From contig JAKORJ010000165.1 in NCBI GenBank assembly GCA_029777885.1, positions 1-53,259 of the forward strand: a stretch of DNA of 53,259 nt, written 5' to 3'. The stretch is from Bacillota bacterium (GTDB lineage Bacteria > Bacillota > Clostridia > Caldicoprobacterales > DTU083). A model generated the notes under the pieces. That model made no database searches and had not been told where the DNA came from. It saw nothing but the letters and a program-made list of their open reading frames with translations. How positions within the stretch are numbered: the stretch's first letter is position 1; each line of letters opens with the position of its first letter. Positions 19,176 through 29,982 of the stretch are shown piece after piece. Both the position numbers and the translations under genes were made by a program.

Positions 19176-21605
19176 CTATTTTTTTATTTCCTGTTGGATA
19201 TAGGCTTCTATAACGTCCCCTTCCTTGATGTCGTTGAAGTTTTCGAGCCCGATGCCACATTCGTAGTTAGCTGCCACTTCCCTGACATCATCCTTGAAAC
19301 GCTTGAGGGAAGCTATTTTGCCTTCAAACACTACAACACCATCACGCACCAGCCGGACCTGGGCACTCCTCGTGATCTTACCGTCGGTAACATAAGAGCC
19401 TGCAACCGTCCCTGCCCCTGATACCCTGAAGGTTGCTCTGACCACTGCGTGACCTATCACTACTTCCTGATACTCAGGAGCAAGCATACCCTTCATGGCT
19501 GCTTCTACGTCATCTATAGCATTGTATATCACCCTGTAGGTCCTGATATCTATGTTTTCTCGGTCTGCCAGTTCTTGAGCGTTGGCAGTCGGTCTTACGT
19601 TGAAACCGATTATGATAGCATTAGAAGCCGTTGCCAGCATGACATCGGATTCAGTGATAGCGCCTACGGCACCATGTATGCACCTGACCCTGACCTGTTC
19701 GTTAGAAAGCCGCTCCAGGGCTTGCTTGACAGCCTCCACAGAGCCATGTACATCGGCTTTGATGATCAGATTGAGGTCCTTAACCTCGCCTTCTTTTATC
19801 TGGCTGAACAGTTCATCAAGCGAAGCCTTGGAGGTCGTTTTGGCCTGCTCCTCCTTGAGCTTGTTCCTACGCTCGTCACTGACCTGCTTGGCCAGCCTGT
19901 CATCCTCAACGGCATACATGATGTCACCGGCTTCGGGTACATCAGACAAACCCAGGACCTCGACCGGTGTTGAGGGACCTGCTTGACTTACACGTCTGCC
20001 TTTATCGTCGATCATGGCGCGCACCCTGCCATATGTTGTGCCCGCTACTATTGAATCCCCGACCCTGAGAGTGCCGTTCTGCACCAGGATAGTTGCTACA
20101 GGGCCCCTGCCCTTGTCGAGCTGGGCTTCGATGATGGTTCCCTTGGCAAGCCTGGATGGATTTGCCTTGATACCCTGCATCTCTGCAACGAGCAGTATCA
20201 TTTCAAGCAGGTTATCGATACCTTCCTTTTTCAGGGCAGATACAGGTACAGCTATTGTATCGCCGCCCCACTCCTCGACCAGCAAACCGTGCTCGGTCAG
20301 CTGCTGCTTGATCCGGTCCGGGTTGGCATCAGGTTTATCCATCTTGTTTATGGCTACTATAATCGGAACCTTTGCTGCCTTTGCATGGTTGATCGCTTCT
20401 ATGGTCTGGGGCATGACGCCGTCGTCGGCAGCCACTACCAGTACAGCGATATCCGTTACCTGGGCACCCCTGGCCCGCATCGAGGTAAAGGCTTCATGGC
20501 CGGGTGTATCCAGGAAGCATATCGTTTTATTGTTGTAGTTAACCGTATAGGCACCAATGTGCTGGGTAATACCGCCTGCCTCCTGCTCCGTAACATGGGA
20601 ATTACGGATGGCGTCCAGCAAGGAGGTCTTGCCATGGTCAACATGGCCCATGACAGTCACTACCGGTGGCCTTTCTCTCAAGTCCTTGGGATTATCTTCT
20701 ATCTCATCCACGTCCGAAAGGATCTGCTCAAAAGTCTTTGTAGCCTTCTTTTCCAGTTCGATATCGAATTCCGCCGCTATCAGGCTTGCGGTGTCATAAT
20801 CGATTTCCTTGTTTATCGTAGCTATAACACCCAGGTTCAGAAGTTTCTTGATGATCTCAGAAACCTGTATACCTATTTTTTCCGACAGTTCTTTTACGGT
20901 TATGATTTCACCCATAGTGATAGCCTTTTTCCTCTCTGGCGGAGGTGCTGCGGGCTGGGTCTTGGTTTCCTTGGCCTTCTTGTTTTTTCTGACCTTCTCC
21001 AGTATAGCAGGATCAGTATCCTCCCAGTAATCCTTCTTGCTCTTCCGCTTCTTATCCCTGCTCTGATCGCTGCTGTATCTCGTATCTTTGCCTTTACTGC
21101 TATCCGTTCTTTCCTTTTCGTTGTATACGGGGGGTTGTGCCAGGAATTTGCCGACTATATCAGTTGAAGCCTTTCCGGTTTTCTTTTTGCCTCTACTGTC
21201 CACAACAGGCTTCAGTTCAACTACGGAAGTCCGATCCTGGGTTTGATTACCGGATTTTGCTTCAGCGCCTTTTGGTGGCTGTGCAGGTATTTTTTCGTCC
21301 TCAGCAGGCTTCTTTGGCGTTTGCTTTGGCTTGACTGATTTTTGCTGTTCTTCCTTGGCCTTCTGCTCCTTCAAAAGCTCCTCTTCCCGCTGCCTTCTTG
21401 CCTCTTCCTCCCGCTGGCGGGCAAGCTCTTCCTGCCTTCGCTTCTCTTCCTGCTCCCTGGCTTCCTGTTCCAGCCTGGCTTTCGTTTCATTTATTGCTTT
21501 TAAATAGGAACTGATTTCCGACTTAAGCTCATCCATCCTGCCAGCCAGCTGCTTCGCCTTGTCGCTTAGATCCTTGGTCGTTTTAACTACATTAATTTTC
21601 GCCAT
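19176..21605 (-). CDS. infB: Translation initiation factor IF-2
   Basis: [20 protein letters not shown]-domain, low-complexity K/E/Q N-terminal region, 809 aa. Confidence 0.99.
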   Translation of the reverse strand: MAKINVVKTTKDLSDKAKQLAGRMDELKSEISSYLKAINETKARLEQEAREQEEKRRQEELARQREEEARRQREEELLKEQKAKEEQQKSVKPKQTPKKPAEDEKIPAQPPKGAEAKSGNQTQDRTSVVELKPVVDSRGKKKTGKASTDIVGKFLAQPPVYNEKERTDSSKGKDTRYSSDQSRDKKRKSKKDYWEDTDPAILEKVRKNKKAKETKTQPAAPPPERKKAITMGEIITVKELSEKIGIQVSEIIKKLLNLGVIATINKEIDYDTASLIAAEFDIELEKKATKTFEQILSDVDEIEDNPKDLRERPPVVTVMGHVDHGKTSLLDAIRNSHVTEQEAGGITQHIGAYTVNYNNKTICFLDTPGHEAFTSMRARGAQVTDIAVLVVAADDGVMPQTIEAINHAKAAKVPIIVAINKMDKPDANPDRIKQQLTEHGLLVEEWGGDTIAVPVSALKKEGIDNLLEMILLVAEMQGIKANPSRLAKGTIIEAQLDKGRGPVATILVQNGTLRVGDSIVAGTTYGRVRAMIDDKGRRVSQAGPSTPVEVLGLSDVPEAGDIMYAVEDDRLAKQVSDERRNKLKEEQAKTTSKASLDELFSQIKEGEVKDLNLIIKADVHGSVEAVKQALERLSNEQVRVRCIHGAVGAITESDVMLATASNAIIIGFNVRPTANAQELADRENIDIRTYRVIYNAIDDVEAAMKGMLAPEYQEVVIGHAVVRATFRVSGAGTVAGSYVTDGKITRSAQVRLVRDGVVVFEGKIASLKRFKDDVREVAANYECGIGLENFNDIKEGDVIEAYIQQEIKK

Positions 21606-21948
21606 TGGTAATCACCCCCGTGTCGGATTTGTTTTGTTCCAAGTTAACAAGCAGCATATCCTTGAATCCTTTGTCCGTTACCACGATGATTGTCCTACTC
21701 ACCTTTCCCAGTGAATGACCGAGCTGTTCCTTATCGCTGGTTATAAGCAACGGCACATCGTAATTACAGCTCAGTCTTTTAAATTTTTTCTTTGTGTCCT
21801 CAGATGCATCACCGGCTACTATAACCAGCTGCGCCTTCTTGTTTCTGATCGCTTTTTCGCATAGCATGCTGCCAGATACCAGTTTACCGGCCTTTTGGCA
21901 TAATCCCAGCAGTGAAAAGAATTTACCCGCTATACGCGTCACCTTCAT
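21592..21948 (-). CDS. ylxQ: L7Ae/L30e-family RNA-binding protein YlxQ
   Basis: [43 protein letters not shown]; position between rnpM/ylxR and infB. Confidence 0.9.
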   Translation of the reverse strand: MKVTRIAGKFFSLLGLCQKAGKLVSGSMLCEKAIRNKKAQLVIVAGDASEDTKKKFKRLSCNYDVPLLITSDKEQLGHSLGKVSRTIIVVTDKGFKDMLLVNLEQNKSDTGVITNGEN

Positions 21949-22213
21949 TCAACTGGCCTTTCAGCTTTTCGTAAACTTCCTCACTGATTTTCTGTTCAAA
22001 GGTTTTTTCCAGCAGCTTGGTTTTGGCAGCCTTGTCTATGCATGCCGGCAGGGGGCATACATACGCGCCCCGTCCCGGCGCTTTTCCTTTCAGGTCTATA
22101 TCTATATTGCCTTCGGGATCCCTCACGACCCTTATCAGCTCTTTTTTAGGTTTCATTTCCCGGCATCCAATGCACATTCTCATTGGAATTCTGCGCTTTT
22201 TCACCAGCATCAC
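21923..22213 (-). CDS. rnpM: YlxR/RnpM family nucleic acid-binding protein
   Basis: RMCIGCREMKPKKELIRVVR and GRGAYVCPLPACIDKA motifs. Confidence 0.92.
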   Translation of the reverse strand: MMLVKKRRIPMRMCIGCREMKPKKELIRVVRDPEGNIDIDLKGKAPGRGAYVCPLPACIDKAAKTKLLEKTFEQKISEEVYEKLKGQLNEGDAYSG

Positions 22214-22231
22214 CTTTTTAGTGAAATAATG

Positions 22232-23281
22232 CTATAAGGATAAGTCACCTAGTGACTGTGACTCACTCTTTATGTCAATTTTCCAACCTGTAAGCTTAGC
22301 AGCCAGCCTCGCATTCTGCCCTTCCTTGCCTATAGCCAGCGAAAGCTGGTTGTCTGGTACGATTACCCTGGCTGATTTCTCGCCGGCACTGACCTCAACA
22401 TGCAAAACCTTTGCGGGACTTAAGGCACTTGCAATATACTCACTGGGCTCATCGCTCCATTTTATAATATCTATTTTCTCGCCTTTCAGTTCCTCGACTA
22501 TCTGCTGAACCCGTATCCCCTTTTGCCCTACACAGGAACCTACGGGATCGATATTTTCATCCTCGGCATACACTGATATCTTGGTCCGCGAACCAGCCTC
22601 CCTGGATATGTTTTTTATGATCACCTCACCCCTGGCGATCTCCGGGACCTCCATCTCAAACAAACGTTTCACCAGGCCGGGATGGGTCCTTGAAACCAGG
22701 ATCTGAGGGCCTTTTGTAGTTTTCTTGACTTCTGCGATGTATACCTTGATGCGGTCGTTGACCTCGTATGTCTCTCCTGGCATCTGTTCATTGGGGGGCA
22801 GTATCGCTTCGGTCTTATCCAGATCGATAAACACCATTTTCTTTTCAACGCGCTGCACGATGCCGGTAACGATCTCATTCTCTTTTTCGAGGAATCTTTC
22901 ATATATAAGTCCCCGTTCTGCCTCGCGTATACGCTGGACTACCACCTGCTTCGCGTTCTGTGCTGCGATCCTCCCAAAATTCCTGGGAGTCACCTCAACT
23001 TCCACAACATCTCCAAGTTGGCAACCGGGTGATATGTTTTTTGCTTCGAATTGCTCGATTTCCTGCAGGGGATCCTGCACGTTTTCTACGACCTTTTTCA
23101 AGGCAAAGACCTTTACTTCACCGGTTTCACGGTTTATATTTACCTTGACATTCGGAGCAGCACCAAAATTCTTTTTATATGCAGAAACCAGTGCGGCTTC
23201 TATAGCCTCCAAGAGTATTTCCTTATCTATGCCTTTTTCCTGGCATATCTGCTCCATTGCATTTATAAATTCTCCTGTCAC
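22232..23281 (-). CDS. nusA: Transcription termination/antitermination factor NusA
   Basis: EAIEAALVSAYKKNFG, S1, and KH motifs DPVGSCVGQKGIRVQ and LAIGKEGQNARLAAKLTGWKIDI. Confidence 0.98.
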   Translation of the reverse strand: MTGEFINAMEQICQEKGIDKEILLEAIEAALVSAYKKNFGAAPNVKVNINRETGEVKVFALKKVVENVQDPLQEIEQFEAKNISPGCQLGDVVEVEVTPRNFGRIAAQNAKQVVVQRIREAERGLIYERFLEKENEIVTGIVQRVEKKMVFIDLDKTEAILPPNEQMPGETYEVNDRIKVYIAEVKKTTKGPQILVSRTHPGLVKRLFEMEVPEIARGEVIIKNISREAGSRTKISVYAEDENIDPVGSCVGQKGIRVQQIVEELKGEKIDIIKWSDEPSEYIASALSPAKVLHVEVSAGEKSARVIVPDNQLSLAIGKEGQNARLAAKLTGWKIDIKSESQSLGDLSL

Positions 23282-23305
23282 TGCTAACTCCTCCTTAAGC
23301 CGCCA

Positions 23306-23767
23306 TCAAAATTCAACAGCAAGTCTGACCACAGCTATATCAGAGCGATCAAAGGATAATACCTTGTCCTTGTCCCTGATATACAGCTTGTCTTCTGCCA
23401 ACTCCAACAGCTCTCCCGTATACTTTTTCTTGCCATTAACAGGGCGGTACAGGCTCACATCTATCTTTGAGCCTTTATACCGTTCAAAGTCTGAGTCCTT
23501 TTTCAGTACCCGGTCAAGGCCTGGCGATGATACTTCCAGGATATAGCTGTGAGGTATAGGATCGGCCTGGTCCAGTAAATCGCTGACCCGTTCGCTGACG
23601 GCCTGGCAGTCATCTATCGTAACGCCGCCGGGTTTATCTATGTATATACGCAGATACCAATGGCTTCCTTCTTTTTTGTACTCTATATCTACCAGTTCAA
23701 TATTGAGTTCGTTGACAACCGGCAGCATCAACTCTTCTGTTAGCTTTTCAACCCTGTTTCCAGACAA
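23306..23767 (-). CDS. rimP: Ribosome maturation factor RimP
   Basis: LYIDKPGGVTIDDCQAVSERVSDLLD...YILEVSSPGLDR. Best start is TTG at 23767 with GGAGGG 6 nt upstream (the ORF track begins at another TTG, 23785). Confidence 0.92.
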   Translation of the reverse strand: MSGNRVEKLTEELMLPVVNELNIELVDIEYKKEGSHWYLRIYIDKPGGVTIDDCQAVSERVSDLLDQADPIPHSYILEVSSPGLDRVLKKDSDFERYKGSKIDVSLYRPVNGKKKYTGELLELAEDKLYIRDKDKVLSFDRSDIAVVRLAVEF

Positions 23768-23844
23768 GTTGGTCCCTCCAAACAATTATTGGCTTAACTG
23801 ATATTATATCCTTACATTTGATTGATTATCGTCTACAACATTAA

Positions 23845-23864
23845 AGAGTGGGGGTCCCCACTCT
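23845..23864 (-). terminator. GC-rich hairpin between polC and rimP
   Basis: Near-perfect palindrome agagtggggg/tccccactct (9-bp arms around GT); on the minus strand followed by TTTAATGTTG. Weak U-tract. Confidence 0.5.
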
Positions 23865-23923
23865 ATTTAAGCGTAAAATATCCACACAAATATATTTTAC
23901 CACCGTTTGCTTGCCGTTGCAAG

Positions 23924-26900
23924 CTAAAATAATGATAATTGGCTGGTTTCAGGGATATTTTTGAGTATATTATTTGATTTCATTACTTCTATTACGGTTT
24001 TAGTCACCTTGGTCCTTTCCCTGAAATCCTCTATCGAGACAAACTCACCCTTGCTCCTGGCTTCTGCTATGCTTTTAGCGGCGTTTTCTCCTACTCCCTG
24101 GAGCGCTTTCAACGGGGGCCGCAAGCCTTTCTCAGTCACCAGGAAGCTGACAGCATCGGATCTATACAGGTCTATGGGTTCAAAATTAAAGCCCCTGGCG
24201 TACATTTCAAGCGCCACTTCAAGTATCGTGAGCAGGTTCTTCTCTTTTGCTGACAGGTCGTTGCCCCGGCTATCAAGGTACCTTATTTTCTCCTTGATGG
24301 CGTCCCTACCCTGCAGGATAAGCTCTGCGTCGAAATCATCGCCCCTTACGGTAAAATAAGCAGCATAGAAAGCCTTTGGATAATATACCTTAAAGTAAGC
24401 GATCCTGAAGGCCATGATTACATACGCAACGGCATGAGCTTTGGGAAACATGTATTTTATCTTTTTACAAGAATCTATATACCATTTGGGAACATTATTG
24501 CTGACCATGACTTCCTCCATTTCCGGAGTCAGCCCTTTGCCCTTGCGCACGTTCTCCATTATCTTGAATGCAAGCGTAGGCTCCATCCCTTGATACATCA
24601 AGTAGAGCATGATATCATCTCTGGTCGATATGACCTCCGCCAGGGTGGCAGTGTTGCTTCGTATCAGGTCCTGGGCGTTATTCAGCCATACGTCTGTTCC
24701 ATGGGAAAGTCCGCTAATCCTTATAAGCTCGGCAAATGTCGTCGGTCTGGTATCTTCCAGCATCTGCCTTACAAACTTTGTACCGAACTCGGGTATGCCG
24801 AAGGTCCCGACCACGCTACCGATCTCCTCTGGGCTGACATCCAGGGGATCAGTACTGGAAAACAGTTTCATGGTAGTTTTCTCACCTATTGGGATGGACC
24901 TTGCATCAATTCCTGTCAGGTCTTCAAGCATCCTGATGACTGTTGGATCATCATGCCCCAGAATGTCCAGTTTTACCAGGGTATCATGGATCGAGTGGAA
25001 ATCAAAATGTGATGTGATGGTGCCTGATTCCTTGTCGTCAGCAGGATACTGGATCGGGGTAAAATCGTATATTTCCATGCTTTTAGGCACTACCAGTATC
25101 CCGCCCGGATGCTGCCCTGTAGTCCGTTTTACCCCGGTGCAACCGGCAACCAGCCTTTTAATCTCAGCATTAGTGACCACCAACTGCTTGTCTTCAAGGT
25201 ATTTTTTCACGAAGCCGTAAGCTGTTTTCTCGGCAATCGTGCCGATCGTGCCTGCCCTGAAGACATGCCCTTCCCCGAACAGCTCTTCTGTATACTTGTG
25301 CGCTGTCGGCTGATATTCGCCAGAGAAGTTTAAGTCTATGTCGGGGACCTTATCTCCTTTGAATCCCAGGAATACCTCAAAGGGGATATCGTATCCGGCC
25401 TTGTTGTATGCTTCCCCACACTTAGGGCAGGACTTATCAGGCAGGTCGGCTCCACAGGCATACATTCCCGTATCGATGTCGAAGTCAGAGTGCTTGCATT
25501 TCGGGCAGATATAGTGGGGTGGCAGCGGATTGACCTCCGTGATGCCGGTCATGGTTGCGACAAAGGAAGAGCCTACCGATCCCCTTGACCCAACCAGATA
25601 TCCATCGTTTAGGGATTTTTTGACGAGCTTGTGGGCGATCAGGTACAAAACTGCATAGCCGTTTCCGATTATGGAATCAAGCTCTTTGTTGAGCCTTTTT
25701 TCAACGATCTCAGGCAAAGGATCGCCGTATATCTCCTTGGCAGTTGTTATAGCCATGCTTCTTATTTCTTCCTCAGCGCCCGGTATCTCAGGAGGATAGA
25801 GCTTGTCCGGAACAGGCTTGATCTCTTGTATATCAGCCGCAATGCTTCGCGGTGCCTTGACTACGACCTCATAGGCAACTGACTCACCCAGGTAGGAAAA
25901 CTCCTCCAGCATTTCTTCGGTGGTTTTGAAATAGAGGGGAGCCTGAGTATCAGCATCGTCATAGTTCTGCCCGCTCATAAGGATCCTTCTGAAGTATTCA
26001 TCCTCAGGATCCAGGAAGTGAACATCGCCTGTGGCGACTACCCGCTTGCCATGGCTCTCACCGAGCTCAAGTATTTTTCTGTTGATGTCCTTAAGAGCCC
26101 CCATGCCGGCCACCTGTCCGCTCCGGACCAGGTGCTCGTTATTGCATAGTGGCTGGATTTCCAGATAATCGTAAAAATTAACTATTTCACTCAGGTCCTT
26201 ATCCGGCAGTCCGTCAAGGACAGCCCGGTACAATTCGCCGGCCTCGCAGGCGGAACCAATTATCAGGCCTTCCCTGTGGGACGCAAGCAGGCTTTTGGGT
26301 ATGCGAGGCTTCCTGTAATAATACTCCAAGTGTGATTTGGATACGAGCTTGTACAGGTTTTTAAGGCCCTGCTCGTTCCTGACGAGTATGACAGCATGAT
26401 AGCTGGTAAGGCCGTTAAGGTTCGTCCTCCGGCTCAAGGCATCATTGATTTCATTCAGGCTTGTAATACCCATTTTTTCCAGCTTGTCCATCAGTTTAAG
26501 TAGGATCTCCCCGGCAGTCGCCGCGTCATCCAAAGCCCTATGGTGATTTTCCAGCTTGATTTTTAAATGGTCTGCCACTATATCCAGTTTATGCTTCTTA
26601 AGCTCTTTCAGCAGCTCTCGTGATAATGAAAGGGTATCCAGGACCGGATTATCAATGGTGATCCCTTGTCTTTGGGCATACTCCTTGATAAAGCCGAGGT
26701 CAAAGGAAGCATTATGGGCAACCAGCACAGCGTCACCGCAAAAATCTAGAAAATCAGGAAGTATAGTATCCACCTTAGGTGCATCCAATACCATATCGTT
26801 GCTTATGCCTGTCAGTTTCGTGATATTCTGAGGAATAGGCTTTTCCGGCTTTATGAATGACGAAAAGGTTGCCACTATGCTTCTGTTCCTTATCTTAACG

Positions 26901-28222
26901 GCACCTATCTCAATTATCTCATTCTTTTTTGGGCTTAAACCCGTTGTCTCTATATCAAATGCGACATAGGTCTGGTTAAAATCTATATCCCGGCTGTTTT
27001 GCACTATTGGAACATAATCGTTGATCAAATAGGCTTCAACTCCCAGGATTATCTTGATCCCCTTTTTCTTGCCTTCGGCATAGGCTTCGGGATAAGCCTG
27101 TACCACACCGTGATCAGTTATTGCAATAGCTTCATGCCCCCACATGGCAGCCCTGTCAATCAACTGCTTTGCCGAGGACACCCCATCCATAGCGCTCATC
27201 TGAGTATGCAGGTGCAGTTCCACCCTTTTTTCAGGAGCATTGTCAAGCCTCAATCTGTCAGGCGCACTGTTTATATCGTCTATCGACAGGACTATTTCAC
27301 GCTGATAAGGGTCGTACTGGCTTTTTCCCCTTATTTTATACCAGCGGTCAAGAGTCAGCCTTTCTTTGATTGATTCGGTCTTGCCACTTTCAAGAAACAG
27401 CTTGGCGGTTATTGACCCTGTATAATCGGTAATATCAAGAAGGCCAAGCTTCTTGCCGTTTTTTTTCAGGTCTCTGAATTCAAGGCCGAACAATTTGCCT
27501 TCGATTGTGACCTTTCCGCTTTCAACCGTCAGGCTTCCGATCGACTCGGGCTTGTCCTTTATTGATTTTCCGTAAATAATGCCGCTACTGCCTGCACTGT
27601 TCCTGCCTGTCTTCTCCTCTTTGCCGTTTGCCTGCTGGGTGCTGTATACGACCTGTCTAGCAAGCTCCAGATCCTCCTTTTGCTTCTTGACAAGGTACTC
27701 ATCGCCGTTACCGGTACTGTATGAGTTATCGCCTTGAAAACGGACTCTTGCAGAAAGGTTGAAGGTATTGGAAATCCATTTTTCTATATGTTTATGCACT
27801 GATCTGCCATACAGTATTTCCTGATCCGAAGCCCGTTCTGTAGTTATAATGAGCTCGTTTTTATCCCAACTGTAACGGCACAGATTAAGGATAGTGGATA
27901 CGGCAGGCATTTCGGCCTTTATATCCTCGATCAAGTCATTCCAGATGTGATCGAAGCCATGCACAAGGGATTCCGGATCTATGCTATAAATGAATCTAAA
28001 TTTTATTGTAGGGATTTCGGTGAATTTGCTATTGAGTTTTTCTTCAAGAGCTTTGATGTTTTCATGTGTTATGTATTTATCGCTGCCTAAGATTATCTCC
28101 CAATGCCTGCTTTTTGTGAAAACCCTGGTCTTGATCAACCTGATTTCAGTAAGCTCAGGGCACAGTTGTCTGAGACATTCCTCAAACAGCCTGTTCAAAG
28201 TCTTGTCTTTTTTGTCTGGCAT
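23924..28222 (-). CDS. polC: DNA polymerase III alpha subunit, Gram-positive type PolC
   Basis: 1432 aa; PHP (HLHTQMSAMDGVSSAKQLIDRA), embedded DEDD exonuclease (YVAFDIETTGLSPKKNEIIEIGAVKI) and polymerase (GSRGSVGSSFVATM) regions. Confidence 0.99.
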   Translation of the reverse strand: MPDKKDKTLNRLFEECLRQLCPELTEIRLIKTRVFTKSRHWEIILGSDKYITHENIKALEEKLNSKFTEIPTIKFRFIYSIDPESLVHGFDHIWNDLIEDIKAEMPAVSTILNLCRYSWDKNELIITTERASDQEILYGRSVHKHIEKWISNTFNLSARVRFQGDNSYSTGNGDEYLVKKQKEDLELARQVVYSTQQANGKEEKTGRNSAGSSGIIYGKSIKDKPESIGSLTVESGKVTIEGKLFGLEFRDLKKNGKKLGLLDITDYTGSITAKLFLESGKTESIKERLTLDRWYKIRGKSQYDPYQREIVLSIDDINSAPDRLRLDNAPEKRVELHLHTQMSAMDGVSSAKQLIDRAAMWGHEAIAITDHGVVQAYPEAYAEGKKKGIKIILGVEAYLINDYVPIVQNSRDIDFNQTYVAFDIETTGLSPKKNEIIEIGAVKIRNRSIVATFSSFIKPEKPIPQNITKLTGISNDMVLDAPKVDTILPDFLDFCGDAVLVAHNASFDLGFIKEYAQRQGITIDNPVLDTLSLSRELLKELKKHKLDIVADHLKIKLENHHRALDDAATAGEILLKLMDKLEKMGITSLNEINDALSRRTNLNGLTSYHAVILVRNEQGLKNLYKLVSKSHLEYYYRKPRIPKSLLASHREGLIIGSACEAGELYRAVLDGLPDKDLSEIVNFYDYLEIQPLCNNEHLVRSGQVAGMGALKDINRKILELGESHGKRVVATGDVHFLDPEDEYFRRILMSGQNYDDADTQAPLYFKTTEEMLEEFSYLGESVAYEVVVKAPRSIAADIQEIKPVPDKLYPPEIPGAEEEIRSMAITTAKEIYGDPLPEIVEKRLNKELDSIIGNGYAVLYLIAHKLVKKSLNDGYLVGSRGSVGSSFVATMTGITEVNPLPPHYICPKCKHSDFDIDTGMYACGADLPDKSCPKCGEAYNKAGYDIPFEVFLGFKGDKVPDIDLNFSGEYQPTAHKYTEELFGEGHVFRAGTIGTIAEKTAYGFVKKYLEDKQLVVTNAEIKRLVAGCTGVKRTTGQHPGGILVVPKSMEIYDFTPIQYPADDKESGTITSHFDFHSIHDTLVKLDILGHDDPTVIRMLEDLTGIDARSIPIGEKTTMKLFSSTDPLDVSPEEIGSVVGTFGIPEFGTKFVRQMLEDTRPTTFAELIRISGLSHGTDVWLNNAQDLIRSNTATLAEVISTRDDIMLYLMYQGMEPTLAFKIMENVRKGKGLTPEMEEVMVSNNVPKWYIDSCKKIKYMFPKAHAVAYVIMAFRIAYFKVYYPKAFYAAYFTVRGDDFDAELILQGRDAIKEKIRYLDSRGNDLSAKEKNLLTILEVALEMYARGFNFEPIDLYRSDAVSFLVTEKGLRPPLKALQGVGENAAKSIAEARSKGEFVSIEDFRERTKVTKTVIEVMKSNNILKNIPETSQLSLF

Positions 28223-28261
28223 CCCGTTACCCCCAGGTATTGTAACACATTTGAATATTAT

Positions 28262-28894
28262 TTATGTTCGCACTATCACCTTGGCTATTTCCCAGTACAT
28301 TTTCATACGGGCTGCAGCGCCTTTGAAAAAGCCAAGCTTTTCCTCCTTCATCGGATGTGTGACATTGATCAGTGGAACATTAATCACCCTGAGGCCATGC
28401 TTCTTTGCAAACCTGCTCAAGGCGACTTCGATCCCATAGCCAGAGGTCCATTCCTCTTCACCCAACATATGAAGGTATTTGCGCTTAACTGCCCTTTGCC
28501 CGCTTAGGAAAGGTGTCAGCTTTTGTGCCAGGTCAGTCGCGCCTCTGCCAGCGCTGAATATTCCTAGCGTCATGTCGGCCATGTCATCCGCTATGGGTTT
28601 GTATAGATCTATCACCTGCTCCTTCGTGATTCCGATTAGGTCTGCATCAAGAAAAACCACTATTTCACCGCTAGTGTTCAAAAGGCCTTGATACATCGCG
28701 TTACCTTTGCCTTTGTTCACAGGCAGGTCCAGGACCCTGACCCCGTACGAGCCCGCAACCGCTGAAGTACCGTCACTGGAACCATCATTCACTACCAAAA
28801 CCTCATCGATGCCCGGCAAGTCACAAACAGTACCAAGTACCGGATGAATATTGCTCTCTTCATTGTAAGCCGGGATAACGATCGACACTCCCAT
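28262..28894 (-). CDS. Family 2 (GT-A) glycosyltransferase
   Basis: VSIVIPAYNEESNI...EVLVVNDGSSDGT...GKGNAMYQGL...GEIVVFLDADL; single domain, no multi-TM region. Confidence 0.93.
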   Translation of the reverse strand: MGVSIVIPAYNEESNIHPVLGTVCDLPGIDEVLVVNDGSSDGTSAVAGSYGVRVLDLPVNKGKGNAMYQGLLNTSGEIVVFLDADLIGITKEQVIDLYKPIADDMADMTLGIFSAGRGATDLAQKLTPFLSGQRAVKRKYLHMLGEEEWTSGYGIEVALSRFAKKHGLRVINVPLINVTHPMKEEKLGFFKGAAARMKMYWEIAKVIVRT

Positions 28895-28944
28895 AAAATC
28901 ACTCCTCTATTTTTGCTCCCTTTCATGTACAAGACCTTTAGCAA

Positions 28945-29976
28945 TTAGAAACCGAATATATCCTTATAAGTAACCACCAGCATAAGGAGGATCAGCAGGA
29001 CAAAGCCTACCAGGTGAATATAACCCTCCTTGCGGGCATCAATCGGTTTACCCCTTAGCCCTTCTATAAGCAAAAGCACCAACCGGCCCCCATCCAGTGC
29101 CGGGAAGGGAATCAGGTTTATCAAGCCTAAATTTGCTGTTATTACGATCCCAAGGGTGATGATCTGGTCTATCCCTTCCTGGGCAGCACGGCCTACTTCC
29201 TTGACTATGCCTACGGGTCCCGTTATATCGCCGATCCCCTGGCCTTTGAAAAACAGGCCGCCCAACAGTTCTATCATTTTTACCAGCATATTTGCGGTGC
29301 TTGTAACTGACATGCCGATCGCGCTGAACAAGTGCGGCTTACCGGTAGCAAATACAAACCCTATCTGGTAGTACTTCTGCCCATCCTCTTCTACCAGCCT
29401 GGGTGTGACCGTCAGGGTATGCAAAGAGCCGTTTCTGTCGACGACCACTTCGATTGGTCGGCCTTCACTGCTTAAGATTTTGCTCCTGATAGTATTGACT
29501 GCTGCACCGCTGCTGAGTGAAGACAGGTCTGTGCCTTCTAACCTTACAAACCTGTCACCCGGTTGTAGCCCTGCCTGCTCTGCCGGAGAGTCTGGGATCA
29601 CCTCACCGATTTCCGGAACTACATATCCCCAGGCAGTCAGCATTATCGCGAACAATAAGACTGCCAGCAGGAAGTTCATTATCGGTCCCGCAGAGATAAC
29701 AGCAACCCGCTTCCAAACCTTCGCGTTTCTAAAGGCCCTCGGATCGCTGCTTTCTTCATCTTCGCCCATGAACTTCACATAGCCTCCGACCGGAAGCAGC
29801 CTCAATGAATACTCAGTTTCCTTACCCTGCAGCTTCAACAGACGTGGACCCATTCCGATCGAAAATTCTTCGGCATATATCCCTACGGCTTTGGCCACCA
29901 GAAAGTGCCCCAGCTCATGGATCATGACGATTATGCTTAAAAAAATCAAGGCTATAAGAATATTCGTAGTAAACAC
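28945..29976 (-). CDS. rseP: RIP metalloprotease RseP (site-2 protease family)
   Basis: HELGHFLVAKAVGI zinc motif, PDZ region, NLIPFPALDGGRL motif. Confidence 0.96.
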   Translation of the reverse strand: MFTTNILIALIFLSIIVMIHELGHFLVAKAVGIYAEEFSIGMGPRLLKLQGKETEYSLRLLPVGGYVKFMGEDEESSDPRAFRNAKVWKRVAVISAGPIMNFLLAVLLFAIMLTAWGYVVPEIGEVIPDSPAEQAGLQPGDRFVRLEGTDLSSLSSGAAVNTIRSKILSSEGRPIEVVVDRNGSLHTLTVTPRLVEEDGQKYYQIGFVFATGKPHLFSAIGMSVTSTANMLVKMIELLGGLFFKGQGIGDITGPVGIVKEVGRAAQEGIDQIITLGIVITANLGLINLIPFPALDGGRLVLLLIEGLRGKPIDARKEGYIHLVGFVLLILLMLVVTYKDIFGF

Positions 29977-29982
29977 CGTCCT

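Noticed and set aside
20289-21167. 292-aa plus-strand ORF
   Set aside because: Antisense to the highly conserved infB; Cys/Leu-rich shadow translation with no recognizable family.
21333-21520. Repeat-like sequence in the infB N-terminus
   Set aside because: Low-complexity charged E/R/K/Q region normal for IF-2, not a mobile or CRISPR repeat.
22725-23546. 273-aa plus-strand ORF
   Set aside because: Antisense to nusA/rimP; Ser/Thr-rich shadow ORF.
28223-28261. T-box or riboswitch near polC/GT in place of proS
   Set aside because: Gap of only 39 nt; too short for a T-box or known riboswitch.
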